NCBI RefSeq assembly: GCF_014694455.1
Contig: NZ_JAAUWT010000006.1
Location: 221,849 to 285,848, forward strand
Origin: Vibrio sp. S9_S30
GTDB taxonomy: Bacteria > Pseudomonadota > Gammaproteobacteria > Enterobacterales > Vibrionaceae
DNA: 64,000 nucleotides
Direction: 5' to 3'
Shown: positions 47,830 to 58,215 of the stretch, one piece after another
Numbering within the stretch: the stretch's first letter is position 1
Layout: the number at the start of each line of letters is the position of its first letter
Made by a program: the position numbers and the translations under genes
Notes under the pieces: model-generated
Seen by the model: the letters and a program-made list of their open reading frames with translations, nothing else
Told to the model about the DNA's origin: nothing
Database searches by the model: none

Positions 47830-49644
47830 CTATCTGCGTTTCTCGGGCAACTTTTGGGCTTTTTCGGTATTGATCCACCATGTATCTAGCCCCAAATCAT
47901 AGGCAGGTCGCGTCGCTGGTTGATCGAATTTGTCCCAAGATGCGACACGGAAAGTACCGATGTACCACGTTGGTATCGCAAGAAAATTCCATTGCAATAC
48001 CCGATCGAGTGCTCGGCCCAAATGTACAAGCTTTTTAGGGTCGTTTTGGTTTGCTGCAATGGCTTCTGTTAGGGCATCGATCGTGGGGTCAATTAACCCT
48101 GGGCGGTTATAGGTGCTGTCGAGGAACTTACTGTGCCAGACCAATTGAACGTTGGGGCTCGGATAGTTCCCTGAAGAAATTTGAGCGAACACCATATCGT
48201 AGTCTCTGTCGCGGTAACGCTTCAAATACTGCGTGGTGTCGATGGTACGAATGTTCATTTCAATGCCCATTTGCTTCAAATTATTCTGAACAGGGATAGA
48301 AAGGCGTTCAGTGCTGGGACTATAAATCAAAAGTTCGAATGCCATGGCTTCGCCGGTTTTCACGTTGGTCATGACTTTATTTTTCAACTCCCAGCCTGCT
48401 GATTTGAGCAACTTAAAGGCCGTACGCATTTGCGTGCGGATTCGACCACTGCCATCAGTAGAAGGAGGGGTATACACATCGGTGAACACTCTTTCGGGCA
48501 CTTTACCTTTAAAGGGCGCTAAGATTTGAAGTTCTTGCTCATCGGGAAGAGTCTTTGCTTGATAGTCAGTATTTTGAAAGTAGCTGCTGGTTCGAGAATA
48601 CTGATTGTAGAATAGGTTTTTGTTCATCCATTCAAAATCCATGGCATACGTTAATGCCTCCCGAACTCGAATATCCTGAAAAACGGGTCGTTGAACGTTA
48701 AATATAAAACCTTGCATTGCTTGAGGAATAGAATGAGGAATCTCCTCTTTTTTAATGTAACCCTTGTCGAAGTTGATGCCTGTGTAAGCGGTTGCCCAGT
48801 TTTTGGCTATACTCTCTCTTCGAAAATCGTATTCGCCTGCTTTAAACGCTTCCAGCATGACGGTGTCATCACGATAATAGTCATAAACCACGGTATCAAA
48901 GTTGTTTCTGCCCTTGTTGATGGGGAGCGATTCCCCCCAGTAATCCTTCATTCGGCTGTAGGTGACACTTTGTCCAAGTTTGTAACTGGTGACTTTGTAT
49001 GGCCCGCTTCCTATTGGTGGCGTATCCAATGGCTCTGATAAGTCTTTTTCCTTCCAGTAGTGAGCAGGGAGAACAGACATGCCGCGAATCAACGAAAAGA
49101 GGACTTCTTTGTTTCCCTCTTTCATTTCCACTCTGGCGGTGGTGTCATTTAGTGCTTTGACCGATTTGACGTCTTTGTAATACGTTTTGTATTGAACCAC
49201 CCCCTGTGTCATGAACTTCTGAAAAGTAAATTCGACATCATGGGCGGTAATCGGTTTCCCGTCTTGAAACTTTGCGTTAGGCCGAATATCGACTTCCATC
49301 CAGTCGTAGTCTTCGGTATAGCGCACCTTTTCTGCTATCAAAGCGTAGGATGTGTCCAACTCATCTGTTGATGAATAGAACAAAGAATCGTAGAGCTCGC
49401 CGCTCGCTGCGGCTGCATCGCCTCTTGAGGCATATCGGTTGAAGCTGTCGTAGGTTCCTACTTGGGCAAAGGTTACCTTTCCCCCCTTTGGAGCGTTAGG
49501 GTTGACGAAATCGAAGTATTCAAAACCCACAGGGTATTTTGCTTCTCCAAAGCCAACAAGCCTATCTGATTCGATCACATCAACAGCCAACGCCAAGCTG
49601 CACTGAAATATTAAACCAAAAGCTATTGCCGTTTTTCTCACCAT
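47830..49644 (-). CDS. yejA: Periplasmic peptide-binding protein of the Yej importer
   Basis: About 604 residues, signal peptide cleaved near SLALA-VD. Family 5 solute-binding protein with KYPVGFEYFDFVNPNAPKGG at the mature start, a YejA hallmark, and FQDGKPITAHDVEFTF and LTYAMDFEWMNKNLF later. It captures oligopeptides (and microcin C in enterics). I chose the ATG at 49644 because GGAG precedes it and the signal peptide starts there; the frame is open upstream to 49737 through the tandem-repeat region. First gene of yejABEF. Confidence 0.92.
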   Translation of the reverse strand: MVRKTAIAFGLIFQCSLALAVDVIESDRLVGFGEAKYPVGFEYFDFVNPNAPKGGKVTFAQVGTYDSFNRYASRGDAAAASGELYDSLFYSSTDELDTSYALIAEKVRYTEDYDWMEVDIRPNAKFQDGKPITAHDVEFTFQKFMTQGVVQYKTYYKDVKSVKALNDTTARVEMKEGNKEVLFSLIRGMSVLPAHYWKEKDLSEPLDTPPIGSGPYKVTSYKLGQSVTYSRMKDYWGESLPINKGRNNFDTVVYDYYRDDTVMLEAFKAGEYDFRRESIAKNWATAYTGINFDKGYIKKEEIPHSIPQAMQGFIFNVQRPVFQDIRVREALTYAMDFEWMNKNLFYNQYSRTSSYFQNTDYQAKTLPDEQELQILAPFKGKVPERVFTDVYTPPSTDGSGRIRTQMRTAFKLLKSAGWELKNKVMTNVKTGEAMAFELLIYSPSTERLSIPVQNNLKQMGIEMNIRTIDTTQYLKRYRDRDYDMVFAQISSGNYPSPNVQLVWHSKFLDSTYNRPGLIDPTIDALTEAIAANQNDPKKLVHLGRALDRVLQWNFLAIPTWYIGTFRVASWDKFDQPATRPAYDLGLDTWWINTEKAQKLPEKRR

Positions 49645-49704
49645 GTGTGCTCTCCGTGTGAATCGTAGTTTTTGTTTGCTTTCGCGTTTATATCGTGCTG
49701 TTCG

Positions 49705-49817
49705 TTGCTTTTTGTCAACACCGTTTTTTGTGGGCATTGCTCATTGTCAATACTGTTTTTTGTAGGCACTGCTTTTTGTCAACATTGCCCTCTGTGAACA
49801 TTGCTCTTTCGTGCACA
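49705..49817. repeat. 32-bp tandem repeat upstream of yejA
   Basis: Three full units (49705-49736, 49737-49768, 49769-49800) and a partial fourth. Each unit reads roughly TTGCTTTTTGTCAACA then CNGTTTTTTGTNGGCA. They lie 60-170 bp before the yejA start, in its promoter or leader. Confidence 0.8.
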
Positions 49818-50012
49818 TGTGTCTCAAGCCAGCTATATAGCGTAAAGTCTTTGTTTTGATTAAAAAACCACCGTCCTTTATAGGTTTTTAGCAGCAATCG
49901 CGGAATATTGAAAGGGGCGCTTTGCTTGAATGTGAGCTGATGAAATCTTATTGCAGCAGAGCCTTGTACTTAAGGCATTTCGAGTGCGGGTAACAAAAGA
50001 GAGCAAGGAACG

Positions 50013-50040
50013 AAAAAACGCAGCGTCTGAGCGCTGCGTT
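50013..50040 (-). terminator. Terminator of the RND efflux operon
   Basis: 9-bp GC-rich perfect stem AACGCAGCG / CGCTGCGTT, with a run of six T on the minus strand after it. Confidence 0.92.
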
Positions 50041-50084
50041 GAGGTTTAGTTGAGGTTTAGTTGAGGTTTAGTTGAGGTTTAGTT
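50041..50084. repeat. 11-bp tandem repeat, four perfect copies
   Basis: GAGGTTTAGTT repeated four times without a mismatch, between the terminator and the RND gene. The fourth copy includes the RND stop codon (50079-50081). Confidence 0.95.
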
Positions 50085-53000
50085 TATGCTGGTTTCGTGT
50101 TTTTCTTTTCTGAGGAACAAGGTTACGAAGACGTTTCTCATACGGATAAATAGGTTCCTAATGTCTTGTAATATGAGATAAAGACAGGGAACCAAAACCA
50201 AAGTCAGCAAAGTAGCAAACAAAACGGCAAAGCCAAGTGCCACAGCCATTGGAATAACAAAGCGAGCCTGAAGGCTGGTTTCGAACATAATTGGCAAGAC
50301 ACCTGCAAAGGTCGTAATAGAGGTAAGCAGTATTGCTCTAAAGCGAGCGCAACCGGCTTCAATCACGGCTTCTTTAATTGCCAGACCTCGCGCACGGGTT
50401 TGGTTGACGTAGTCGGTCATCACTAGCGAGTCATTTATCACGACACCCGCAGCGGCGATCAAACCAAACAAGGACATCATGCTCATATCCAGACCAAACC
50501 AGTAATGTCCCCATATCGACCCTGTTAGGCTAAACGGGATGATCGACATAATGATCAGAGGTTGAGTGTAACTTTTCATCGGCACGGCAAGTAAAATGTA
50601 AACAATGATCATGCCTGCGATGAAAAAGGCTATCTGTTCATTTTGCTGCGCTTGTTGTTCTTCAATGGAACCGCCTAACTGCGTTTTAACACCAGAGTAT
50701 TTTGCGGTGATTTCTGGGAGCAACGTTGAGTAAACCAATGCGATAATCTCGTTTGGCTCCACCACTTCTTCATCTATCGAGCCGTAAACATAGACCGAGC
50801 GGTAACCGTCTTCTCTACGGATGCTGCTGATTCCTGGTTTCTGGGCGATTTCAACCACATCTCCGAGCATGACTTTATTGCCAGACGGTGTGGTGATAAC
50901 GGTATAGCGTAGTGAAGAAAACGCTTCTCGCGTCAGTTTCGGGTAACGAACCATGACCTTGACTTCTTCACCGTCGCGTATAATTCGTTGAGCCTCGCCT
51001 CCGTAAAAACTACTACCGACTTGTCTGGCAATGTCGGAGAGATCTAACCCTAAGTCATACGCTACAGGAGTGAGAGAAAGTAGGACTTCTTTGCTGCCCG
51101 CGTCGATGGAAGAAGAGATATCGTAAAGACCATTTTGTTCTTGAAGCTTGGCGATCAGCTCGCGACCCGCATTATTTAACGTTTCAATGTCTGAACCAAA
51201 CAACAGGTAGCCGAATTCATCTCCACCGCCTCCACCGCTGACATCATCAATGATGGTGATGGATTTAAGTCCTGGGATGACGGGGATTCTCTCACGCCAG
51301 CGGCGAGAAAGCTCAAATGTGTTGAATGGTCGAAGGTCTTCATCAACCAATGGAATAATAATGCGACCACTTGTGCGGCCACTATTCATCGACAGTAGAT
51401 CTTTGATCATACCCTGTCCATGTGCCTCGATTGTCTCTTTTTCCACATCCCATATAACGTCTTCAATCATACGCAAAGCCTCGACGGTTTGTTCATCAGA
51501 GACCGTGTCGTTCATCGATATTTGCACACTTGGGAAATCATGAGGTACTTTCGGTGAAGGTACAATACGCACGTGATTCGACACTATCATAGCAATGCTG
51601 ACCATAAGAATGGCAATAAAGCTGGCAAAAACCGTCCAGCGCCATTGGGTACAGTGCGAGACAAAATGGCGATATGGGCCATTAACAAAGCCAAAGAATC
51701 GCTTGTTAAATCGATCTCGCCAACTGCCTTCTTTAATCGGGGTAAAGTTCGTGTGCGCTAAGTGAGCCGGTAGAATGAGCTTAGACTCTATTAAGCTGAA
51801 GATAAGACAAAGGATAACTACCGATGCGATTCCGAAAAAGAACGCTCGCTCAGGTCCCGTCGACATGATGAAAGGAGCAAACACGGCTATCGTTGTTAGA
51901 ACGCCAAATGTGGCCGGTGTGGCGACTTTTTTCACGCCTCGGACAACGTTGTCAACGCCACCGCCGCTTTTTTCAATTTCAGAATAGGCGCTTTCCCCCA
52001 TGACAATGGCATCATCGACCACGATGCCTAGCACCATTATGAATGCGAAAAGTGAGATGATGTTGATGCTAACGCCAATGACAGGCATGAGCATCATTGC
52101 GCCTAAGAAACAAACAGGTAGACCAACCATGACCCAAAATGCCAATTTTACGCGCAGAAAAATACTGAGCATAATGGCGACGAGGACGGCACCCTGGAGC
52201 AGGTTTTTAAGCATCATGTCTAAGCGAGCATTCAGGTAGTAGGTCATGTCCACTAACGTCTTTATTTGCAGGCCTTCAGGTAACGTTTGGTTTTTATGAT
52301 CAATGTACGCTTTTACAGATTCCGCAACAGCAATCATGTTTTGCTCTTTGGTTGCTTTTACCGACAAGTAAATTGCGTTCTGACCCGTGTATTTAAAGTG
52401 TCGTTTGCCTTCGACAAACCCATCTTTGATTGTTGCAATATCTTGAAGGTAAACTTTTGCTCCGTTTGCGCCAATTTTCACAGGGATTTGGCGAAATTCG
52501 TCCCCACGGTAGTATTGGTTTTCGATTCGAACGGAAATCATCCCAGTATTGGTACTGACTTGTCCGGCAGAGTAATTGGCTGAATAACGCTGGATGGCAT
52601 TGGTGATGTCGTTCAGTGTTAAGTCGTACTTTCGAAGTGTATCTGGGTGAACCTCGATAGCGATTTCATCTTCTGGTGCGCTTAATTCGACTAAAACTAC
52701 GTTGCTTAGCTGAAGCAGTTCGTTCTCAATGGCTTTGGCTAAAGGTTTAAGTTCGGTGAGCGGCCTATCGCCCGCTAAGACCATTTCGATGACGTCTTGC
52801 TGCCATTCGATTTGGTAAACGCTGACAGGCTCCATCGACGCAGGAAAAGAGGCAATGGAGTCGACCTTTTGCTTTACTTTATCTAGGACGTCATTGAGAT
52901 CGGTATCTACATCAATTTCAAGGGATATATGTGCACTCCCACGCGAGGCTGTAGAGACGGCTTGTTTGATGCCCGTGACGTCCTTTAGTGATTCTTCGAT

Positions 53001-53237
53001 TTTTATTAAAATGCTTTCTTCTATTTCTTGTGGAGAAGCGCCAGGGTAGGAAGCACTGATGTTGACGTAGTTAATCTCAAAGTTTGGGAACATTTGACGT
53101 TGAATGAAGAAATAGCTCACCGCACCCATGATGATAATGAAGATCATCATCAGGTTAGCCGCGACGGAGTTATTGGCGAAATAGGCGATCAACCCTTTTT
53201 CTTTTGGTTGAGTCGTTTTACTTGTATCCATGTCCAT
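50079..53237 (-). CDS. RND-family efflux transporter permease
   Basis: 1052 residues, the normal length of HAE1-type pumps. The first membrane helix is near residues 20-40 (NLMMIFIIIMGAVSYFFI). Repeated porter domains follow (SASYPGASPQEIEESI; IEVHPDTLRKYDLTLNDI), and the TM4 region carries the proton-relay acidic residues in LGIVVDDAIVMGESA. The second half repeats the plan, with GLIAAAGVVINDSLVMTDYV. It forms the trimeric inner-membrane pump with the adaptor encoded 10 bp upstream. The outer-membrane partner is not here. The substrate is unknown. Confidence 0.93.
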   Translation of the reverse strand: MDMDTSKTTQPKEKGLIAYFANNSVAANLMMIFIIIMGAVSYFFIQRQMFPNFEINYVNISASYPGASPQEIEESILIKIEESLKDVTGIKQAVSTASRGSAHISLEIDVDTDLNDVLDKVKQKVDSIASFPASMEPVSVYQIEWQQDVIEMVLAGDRPLTELKPLAKAIENELLQLSNVVLVELSAPEDEIAIEVHPDTLRKYDLTLNDITNAIQRYSANYSAGQVSTNTGMISVRIENQYYRGDEFRQIPVKIGANGAKVYLQDIATIKDGFVEGKRHFKYTGQNAIYLSVKATKEQNMIAVAESVKAYIDHKNQTLPEGLQIKTLVDMTYYLNARLDMMLKNLLQGAVLVAIMLSIFLRVKLAFWVMVGLPVCFLGAMMLMPVIGVSINIISLFAFIMVLGIVVDDAIVMGESAYSEIEKSGGGVDNVVRGVKKVATPATFGVLTTIAVFAPFIMSTGPERAFFFGIASVVILCLIFSLIESKLILPAHLAHTNFTPIKEGSWRDRFNKRFFGFVNGPYRHFVSHCTQWRWTVFASFIAILMVSIAMIVSNHVRIVPSPKVPHDFPSVQISMNDTVSDEQTVEALRMIEDVIWDVEKETIEAHGQGMIKDLLSMNSGRTSGRIIIPLVDEDLRPFNTFELSRRWRERIPVIPGLKSITIIDDVSGGGGGDEFGYLLFGSDIETLNNAGRELIAKLQEQNGLYDISSSIDAGSKEVLLSLTPVAYDLGLDLSDIARQVGSSFYGGEAQRIIRDGEEVKVMVRYPKLTREAFSSLRYTVITTPSGNKVMLGDVVEIAQKPGISSIRREDGYRSVYVYGSIDEEVVEPNEIIALVYSTLLPEITAKYSGVKTQLGGSIEEQQAQQNEQIAFFIAGMIIVYILLAVPMKSYTQPLIIMSIIPFSLTGSIWGHYWFGLDMSMMSLFGLIAAAGVVINDSLVMTDYVNQTRARGLAIKEAVIEAGCARFRAILLTSITTFAGVLPIMFETSLQARFVIPMAVALGFAVLFATLLTLVLVPCLYLILQDIRNLFIRMRNVFVTLFLRKEKHETSIN

Positions 53238-53247
53238 GAATCAATCC

Positions 53248-54402
53248 TTACTTCGCAACATTGGCGGATTCAGAGCCAGATTGGGCGATTTCGACGTTCA
53301 TGCCCCTTTGTGGGTATTCCGGTAATGTTAAAACCACCTGATCTTTTTCTTCGATACCATCGCCAATCAAGAAGAATTCGCCTTCTTCGCGTAACACGTT
53401 AACGGTTCTTGGCTCGAGTTGATTTTCCTCATTCACGATCCAAACGGTGTGATTATTCACAAGCTCCTGAGGAAGACGGTAGATGTGTTTGAGCTCTTTA
53501 CCCGCAAAACTGACCTGCACGTAGGAGCCGAATTTTAGTGTTGGTTTGCCTGAATTAATGCCATAAGGATCTTCGATTTGGACAACGAGGTTTACCATAC
53601 GTGTATTGCTGTCGACAACACCGAGATCACGAGCAATGAAGCCTTCACGCTCAATGGCTCGTCCCCCTTTTTCAATGATCGTCGCCTTGATGCCTCTTAA
53701 CGTGTCGGGAAGGAATGCGCTGTCGAATCCAGCAATAGGGATACGGACTTCTGCCGCTTCAATGTTGTTAAGTTGCGCGACTTCCGAACCCGCCGTAACA
53801 AACTGACCAACACCAATGTTTCGTGAAACAACGAGTGCGTCATAAGGTGCGATCACTGTACAGTTTTCTAAGTCGCGTTTTGCGCGTTTTAAACCAGCTT
53901 GAGCCGATTTGACTTGCGCTTGGGCACTCAATACCTGTGGCTTTCTTAGGTATAAGTCTGTCACTTGCTTGTTATTTAGTTTTTTTGCTTGTTTTTCAGC
54001 GACTTTTGCTTTGGCTTGCTCTTCGATGAGAGATGCTTTAGCGCTTGCAAGCGATGCTTCTGCCTGTAAAACTGCCGCCTCGTAGTTATCCTGCTCCAAT
54101 TGAAATAACACTTCACCGCGTTTCACTATCCCGCCAGCGACAAAATTTGGGTGCCAATTTGTGACTTCGCCAGACACTTGGGCGGAAAGTCGCGTTTTTT
54201 CAACAGGGGATATCTCACCAAAGCTTGAGATGATCACTTGGTAATCTATTGGGAACAGGTTTTCAGCCTGAACTAAAGGTAGGGTGCCCCCCTCCTTTTT
54301 CTCTTCTGCTTCTGGTCCGCTTGATGCGATGACGTTGAAAGCACCATAAGCGCCACCAAGAATTACTACAGGAGCCAACCAGCGTAACAATCTTTTAGAC
54401 AT
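53248..54402 (-). CDS. RND efflux periplasmic adaptor (HlyD/MFP family)
   Basis: 384 residues. An N-terminal membrane anchor (LAPVVILGGAYGAFNVIA) leads to a lipoyl half-motif (KRGEVLFQLEQDNYEAAV) and a helical hairpin rich in Ala/Gln/Lys (about 115-175). The second lipoyl half (VIAPYDALVVSRNIGVGQFV) and the beta-barrel domain follow. It links the pump to an outer-membrane channel. First gene of the two-gene operon. Confidence 0.92.
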   Translation of the reverse strand: MSKRLLRWLAPVVILGGAYGAFNVIASSGPEAEEKKEGGTLPLVQAENLFPIDYQVIISSFGEISPVEKTRLSAQVSGEVTNWHPNFVAGGIVKRGEVLFQLEQDNYEAAVLQAEASLASAKASLIEEQAKAKVAEKQAKKLNNKQVTDLYLRKPQVLSAQAQVKSAQAGLKRAKRDLENCTVIAPYDALVVSRNIGVGQFVTAGSEVAQLNNIEAAEVRIPIAGFDSAFLPDTLRGIKATIIEKGGRAIEREGFIARDLGVVDSNTRMVNLVVQIEDPYGINSGKPTLKFGSYVQVSFAGKELKHIYRLPQELVNNHTVWIVNEENQLEPRTVNVLREEGEFFLIGDGIEEKDQVVLTLPEYPQRGMNVEIAQSGSESANVAK

Positions 54403-55715
54403 TTGCTTCTCTTTTCCTCTTTAAATTCATCTCTAAGTACGGATAAAAGTGAGATCCGGTTCTGTGGTGTTTTTGCTTAAACAACTCAATTACCGTTGAA
54501 CTGAACATGGTCAATTTACTCAGTGATAGGTACAACGTTTTGAAAACAGAGTGCCAATATGAAACCTTATAATAACAAATGGTTATGATTAGGTGGAGTG
54601 ATTATCATTCTTCGTGATGGGTTTTATTTGCTCAGTATTCGTAAGAAACAGGTGAGTGAATACTTGCAAGAAAACGTTGCACAAACATGGTTAATGGCTG
54701 AATGGATAATCGCTAATATGCCACGCAGTCGTTAATACAGGATTAATTGGCTGGAGCCGTTAGCAAAATTTCGCACACTTGATGTCATCCACGCATAGTA
54801 GGCATTTAGTATTTCAGTATTATAAAGGGAGAATGGGGGCGATGAGTGACAGTTTGTGACAATAGTTTGGTGTTCATGCCATTTTTTCCATAATTCCAGT
54901 TCCAAATCCAGTTTGGATACTCAGCTTACCTTAAGAATTGGGGAGCTACTTTTTGATTTAAGTCTTTTTTAATTTAAACCTCCGTTTTATTTTAGCCGTT
55001 CTACATGAAGATTGAAGATAAGAACATGGAATCTAAATGAAAAAACAAGCGGTTCGGTTTTTCCAAGGTTAAGTATCGAGTCTGGTTATATCATCAAAGC
55101 CAAGATTTATATTAAGGCCGGTGAGTATTAAAGTAGGGGGTATTAAGGTGGGTAGCTTGAAACGAAGGGGTAATATCTTAATTAAGATGATTCTTATAAT
55201 TCAAAAAGACGTCGCTTATTATCTTGCTTTGGTATTAGTGTAATTTCAATACCGTAATTGCTGTTCTATTTACTCGTTTATACGTAATGTTATTTACCTA
55301 AAAATTCTAAAATATAAGCAGTGATAAAATGGGAAAAGCGCAGGGAATTACAATGTGATCTCTCTCCGGAAAAAGACGTTTAGAGGTTTAGATGGCTAGC
55401 AATGCTTTTAACCAACTGTTAAGTAAATGATAATCTTTTTCATTGTCAGCAATTTTTATATATGATTTGTTAATCATCTGTAACGAATTTATATAATGTC
55501 ATTTATCTTCTGTTCTTGTTCGGTATTGATATTTTTAACATCAATAAATAAAAAAATACCAGATTACAGGCTGAATATCATTTTAATAGTACAAAATTTA
55601 GCCATTTAAAATAATAAGGTTTACTTTTATTGTGGACAAAAATAAGGTGCTGCTCTATATTCCTTCCTTCTATAAATGTTCAGCAGGGATACAGCTAAAA
55701 CTGTATGAGGTACCT
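54403..55715. other. 1.3-kb non-coding AT-rich region
   Basis: No open frame of gene-like quality on either strand. It contains a small hairpin (TCCAAA / TTTGGA near 54902-54917), several short direct repeats such as GTATTAAAG / GTATTAAGG near 55125, and a Fur-like box at 55428. It may hold an unrecognised small RNA or decayed genes. Confidence 0.45.
55428..55442 (+). promoter_or_regulatory. Fur-box-like sequence
   Basis: TGATAATCTTTTTCA matches 12 of 14 fixed positions of the 7-1-7 Fur pattern TGATAATnATTATCA. It lies about 290 bp before the chemoreceptor start, so iron control is only a possibility. Confidence 0.35.
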
Positions 55716-57344
55716 ATGCCATTTTCGTTGAAAAATATATCAATCCGAATCCAAGTTCTAATTCCAGTTCTTATTCTTGTCATCGCTTTATTTGCTTCAC
55801 TTTGGATAACAAAAGTGAATTTGGATATAGAGCAAAAAAACATGGCAGACAATGTGAGCTCACTAGTTTTCTATAAAGATACCCTTGCCAAAATAGACGA
55901 TAATATTTACCCATTAAGAATCAGTGCCGTATACGCCATTTATGATCCTAGCCGCAGAGAGGCTTTTCAACAGCATTTACGCGACACAGGGCAGGTTATT
56001 ACTGAGCAGTTGTCGCTGCTTGAAAAAACACCCATCTTTCAGCGCGAAGTGGATATCGTAAAACAGTCTATTGCTGTGTATGTAGATTATTCAAATCGAG
56101 CAGTGCCAATTCTTAACAGTTATGATAGCGGTACACTATCAACCGAAAAGTTTGATGCGTTTATCTTTGAATACCGAAAAATTGGTAATGACATGGTTCA
56201 AGAGATCAATGCGTTATCACAGAAAGTTAATGAATATGCATTGAAGCACTTAGACGTGAGTATAAAGCGTAACGACCAAGTCAAGTTCAACGCGACGTAC
56301 ATCTTATTAACGGTCTTTCTTATCTCATTAACATTGGCATGGTGGCTATCAGGCTTGATAGTGACGCCTATTACCAAGTTACAACAAGTGATGCGCAAAC
56401 TGGCAGAAGGTCACTTAACGGTAAGAGCTGATGAGGATGGTGACAACGAAATTGCCAAACTAAGTACTGACGTCAACACCACTGTTTCTCAACTTCATAA
56501 AACGGTTGGATCGCTGACACGCATTAGTGAAGATGTTGCTTCTGCATCGACAGAGCTTGCTGCTGTGATGACGCAAGCCGAGCGAAACGCTCAGCAAGAA
56601 CAAAATGAATTGGAACAAGTTGCTTCTGCGGTAACAGAGCTCGCAAGTACTGCTGACAATGTATCCGACAATGCAATAGCGGCGGATTCTACCGCTAAGC
56701 AAGCAGACAAGCTTGCCAAATCAAGCTTGGACGTATTCCGAGAGGCAGAAAATGCGAATTTGCAAATGTCTTTGTCATTGAATGAGGCCGCGAGCGTCGT
56801 GACTCAACTTCAAGAGCAATCGGAGCAAATCAATAATGTCATTGAAGTTATTCGTGGCGTATCCGAGCAAACCAACCTGCTAGCACTGAATGCGGCGATT
56901 GAGGCGGCGCGTGCTGGTGAGTCGGGCAGAGGCTTTGCCGTGGTAGCAGATGAAGTAAGAATGCTGGCCGCTCGCACTCAAGATTCCACTCAAGAAATCC
57001 AAACCATTATTGAAGAATTGCAAGCCAAATCAGGGTTGGCAAACCAAAGCATGCAAACCAGTTTGGAGATGTTGAAGTTAAACGAATCACTGAGCAACCA
57101 AGCAAATGACTCGGTGGTAGGGATTACTGAATCGGTAGCCGATATCAATGATATGAACGCTCAGGTCGCGACCGCGGCTGGACAGCAATCTCAAGTAACA
57201 CAAGACATTAACCGTAACATCAATAATATGTCTGAGCTGGTAAACCAAAATGTAGCGGGCATTAGCCAAAGTGCGATAGCGAGTGGTGAGCTTTCTGAAT
57301 TGGCAGAACAGCAAAAACATCAGCTTTCTTTCTTTAAGCTTTAG
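55716..57344 (+). CDS. Methyl-accepting chemotaxis protein with four-helix-bundle sensor
   Basis: About 542 residues. TM1 ([18 protein letters not shown]), a 150-residue helical periplasmic domain (4HB_MCP type), TM2 ([20 protein letters not shown]), HAMP ([20 protein letters not shown]), then the signalling domain with the tip [24 protein letters not shown]-started frame from 55632 is open, but the ATG at 55716 has GAGG five bases upstream and begins right before TM1. Ligand unknown. Confidence 0.92.
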   Translation: MPFSLKNISIRIQVLIPVLILVIALFASLWITKVNLDIEQKNMADNVSSLVFYKDTLAKIDDNIYPLRISAVYAIYDPSRREAFQQHLRDTGQVITEQLSLLEKTPIFQREVDIVKQSIAVYVDYSNRAVPILNSYDSGTLSTEKFDAFIFEYRKIGNDMVQEINALSQKVNEYALKHLDVSIKRNDQVKFNATYILLTVFLISLTLAWWLSGLIVTPITKLQQVMRKLAEGHLTVRADEDGDNEIAKLSTDVNTTVSQLHKTVGSLTRISEDVASASTELAAVMTQAERNAQQEQNELEQVASAVTELASTADNVSDNAIAADSTAKQADKLAKSSLDVFREAENANLQMSLSLNEAASVVTQLQEQSEQINNVIEVIRGVSEQTNLLALNAAIEAARAGESGRGFAVVADEVRMLAARTQDSTQEIQTIIEELQAKSGLANQSMQTSLEMLKLNESLSNQANDSVVGITESVADINDMNAQVATAAGQQSQVTQDINRNINNMSELVNQNVAGISQSAIASGELSELAEQQKHQLSFFKL

Positions 57345-57397
57345 TGTTGTAGTGGATCAGCTCCCCACACATTAACTATAATAAATTAAACTAAGCC

Positions 57398-57427
57398 AAC
57401 GGCCTGCTTTCGAGTAGGTCGTTTTTG
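57398..57427 (+). terminator. Terminator after the chemoreceptor gene
   Basis: AACGGCCT / AGGTCGTT stem (one G-T pair) with a 10-base loop and a T run, 54 bp after the stop. Confidence 0.75.
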
Positions 57428-57502
57428 TCTGACCGTGATCGCGCTTTTGTTTTATCTCTTTGAGTATAGTGAGAGAAACGTCGGATATAGCAAGGAAAAC
57501 GA

Positions 57503-58153
57503 ATGAAAAAAGTGGCAGTTATTTTAAGTGGTTGTGGGGTTTATGATGGTGCAGAAATTCATGAAGCCGTATTGTCGATGTTCGCGATAGAGCAAAATGG
57601 AGCTTCTTGGCATTGCTTTGCACCTAATATCGAACAGCATCATGTTATCGATCATTTAAACGGTGAAGAAGTGGCTGAAACCCGAAATGTCCTTTCTGAA
57701 TCTGCTCGAATCGCACGAGGGAATATTCAGGATATTGCAAATTTAGATGTGAATGAGTTTGATGCTCTATTGGTTCCTGGTGGATTTGGTGTCGCTAAAA
57801 ACTTATCGTCGTTTGCGTTCGATGGTAGAGAGAGCCGCGTTCACAGCTCGGTGCTTTCTGTGTGCAAAGCATTTGCTCGTGAGGGCAAACCTGCGGGTTA
57901 TATGTGTATTGCCCCGGCATTGTTGCCTGAAGTTTATGGTGAAGGAGTGAAGCTGACGATAGGAAAAGAGGCGGAAACAGCCGCTGCATTAGAATCGATG
58001 GGGGCAAAACACATCAATTGCGAGGTCACGGATATACTTGTCGATGAGGAACGAAAGCTCATTACTACCCCCGCTTATATGTTGGCTAAATCGATTTCAC
58101 AAGCGTCTGTTGGGATCAATAAATTGGTAAAAGCGCTTCTCGATCGTTTGTAA
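57503..58153 (+). CDS. elbB: Glyoxalase/isoprenoid biosynthesis-associated protein ElbB
   Basis: 216 residues of the DJ-1/PfpI class I glutamine amidotransferase-like fold. The start KKVAVILSGCGVYDGAEIHEAVL and the block VPGGFGVAKNLSSFAF match E. coli ElbB. The nucleophile elbow Cys is in GYMCIAPALLPE. E. coli ElbB has weak glyoxalase activity and was linked to isoprenoid synthesis; the physiological role is not settled. Single gene with its own terminator. Confidence 0.92.
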   Translation: MKKVAVILSGCGVYDGAEIHEAVLSMFAIEQNGASWHCFAPNIEQHHVIDHLNGEEVAETRNVLSESARIARGNIQDIANLDVNEFDALLVPGGFGVAKNLSSFAFDGRESRVHSSVLSVCKAFAREGKPAGYMCIAPALLPEVYGEGVKLTIGKEAETAAALESMGAKHINCEVTDILVDEERKLITTPAYMLAKSISQASVGINKLVKALLDRL

Positions 58154-58176
58154 GCCGTCAATCTACTATTGAACGA

Positions 58177-58207
58177 CCAGCCCTAAGCAGAAGGGCTGGT
58201 TTTATTC
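58177..58207 (+). terminator. Terminator after elbB
   Basis: 8-bp stem CCAGCCCT / AGGGCTGG, 7-base loop, then TTTTATT, between convergent elbB and nnrS. Confidence 0.9.
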
Positions 58208-58215
58208 TAATCTCT

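Noticed and set aside
54560..54620. Second Fur box near GTGATTATCATTC
   Set aside because: Too few matches to the Fur pattern and no nearby start codon.
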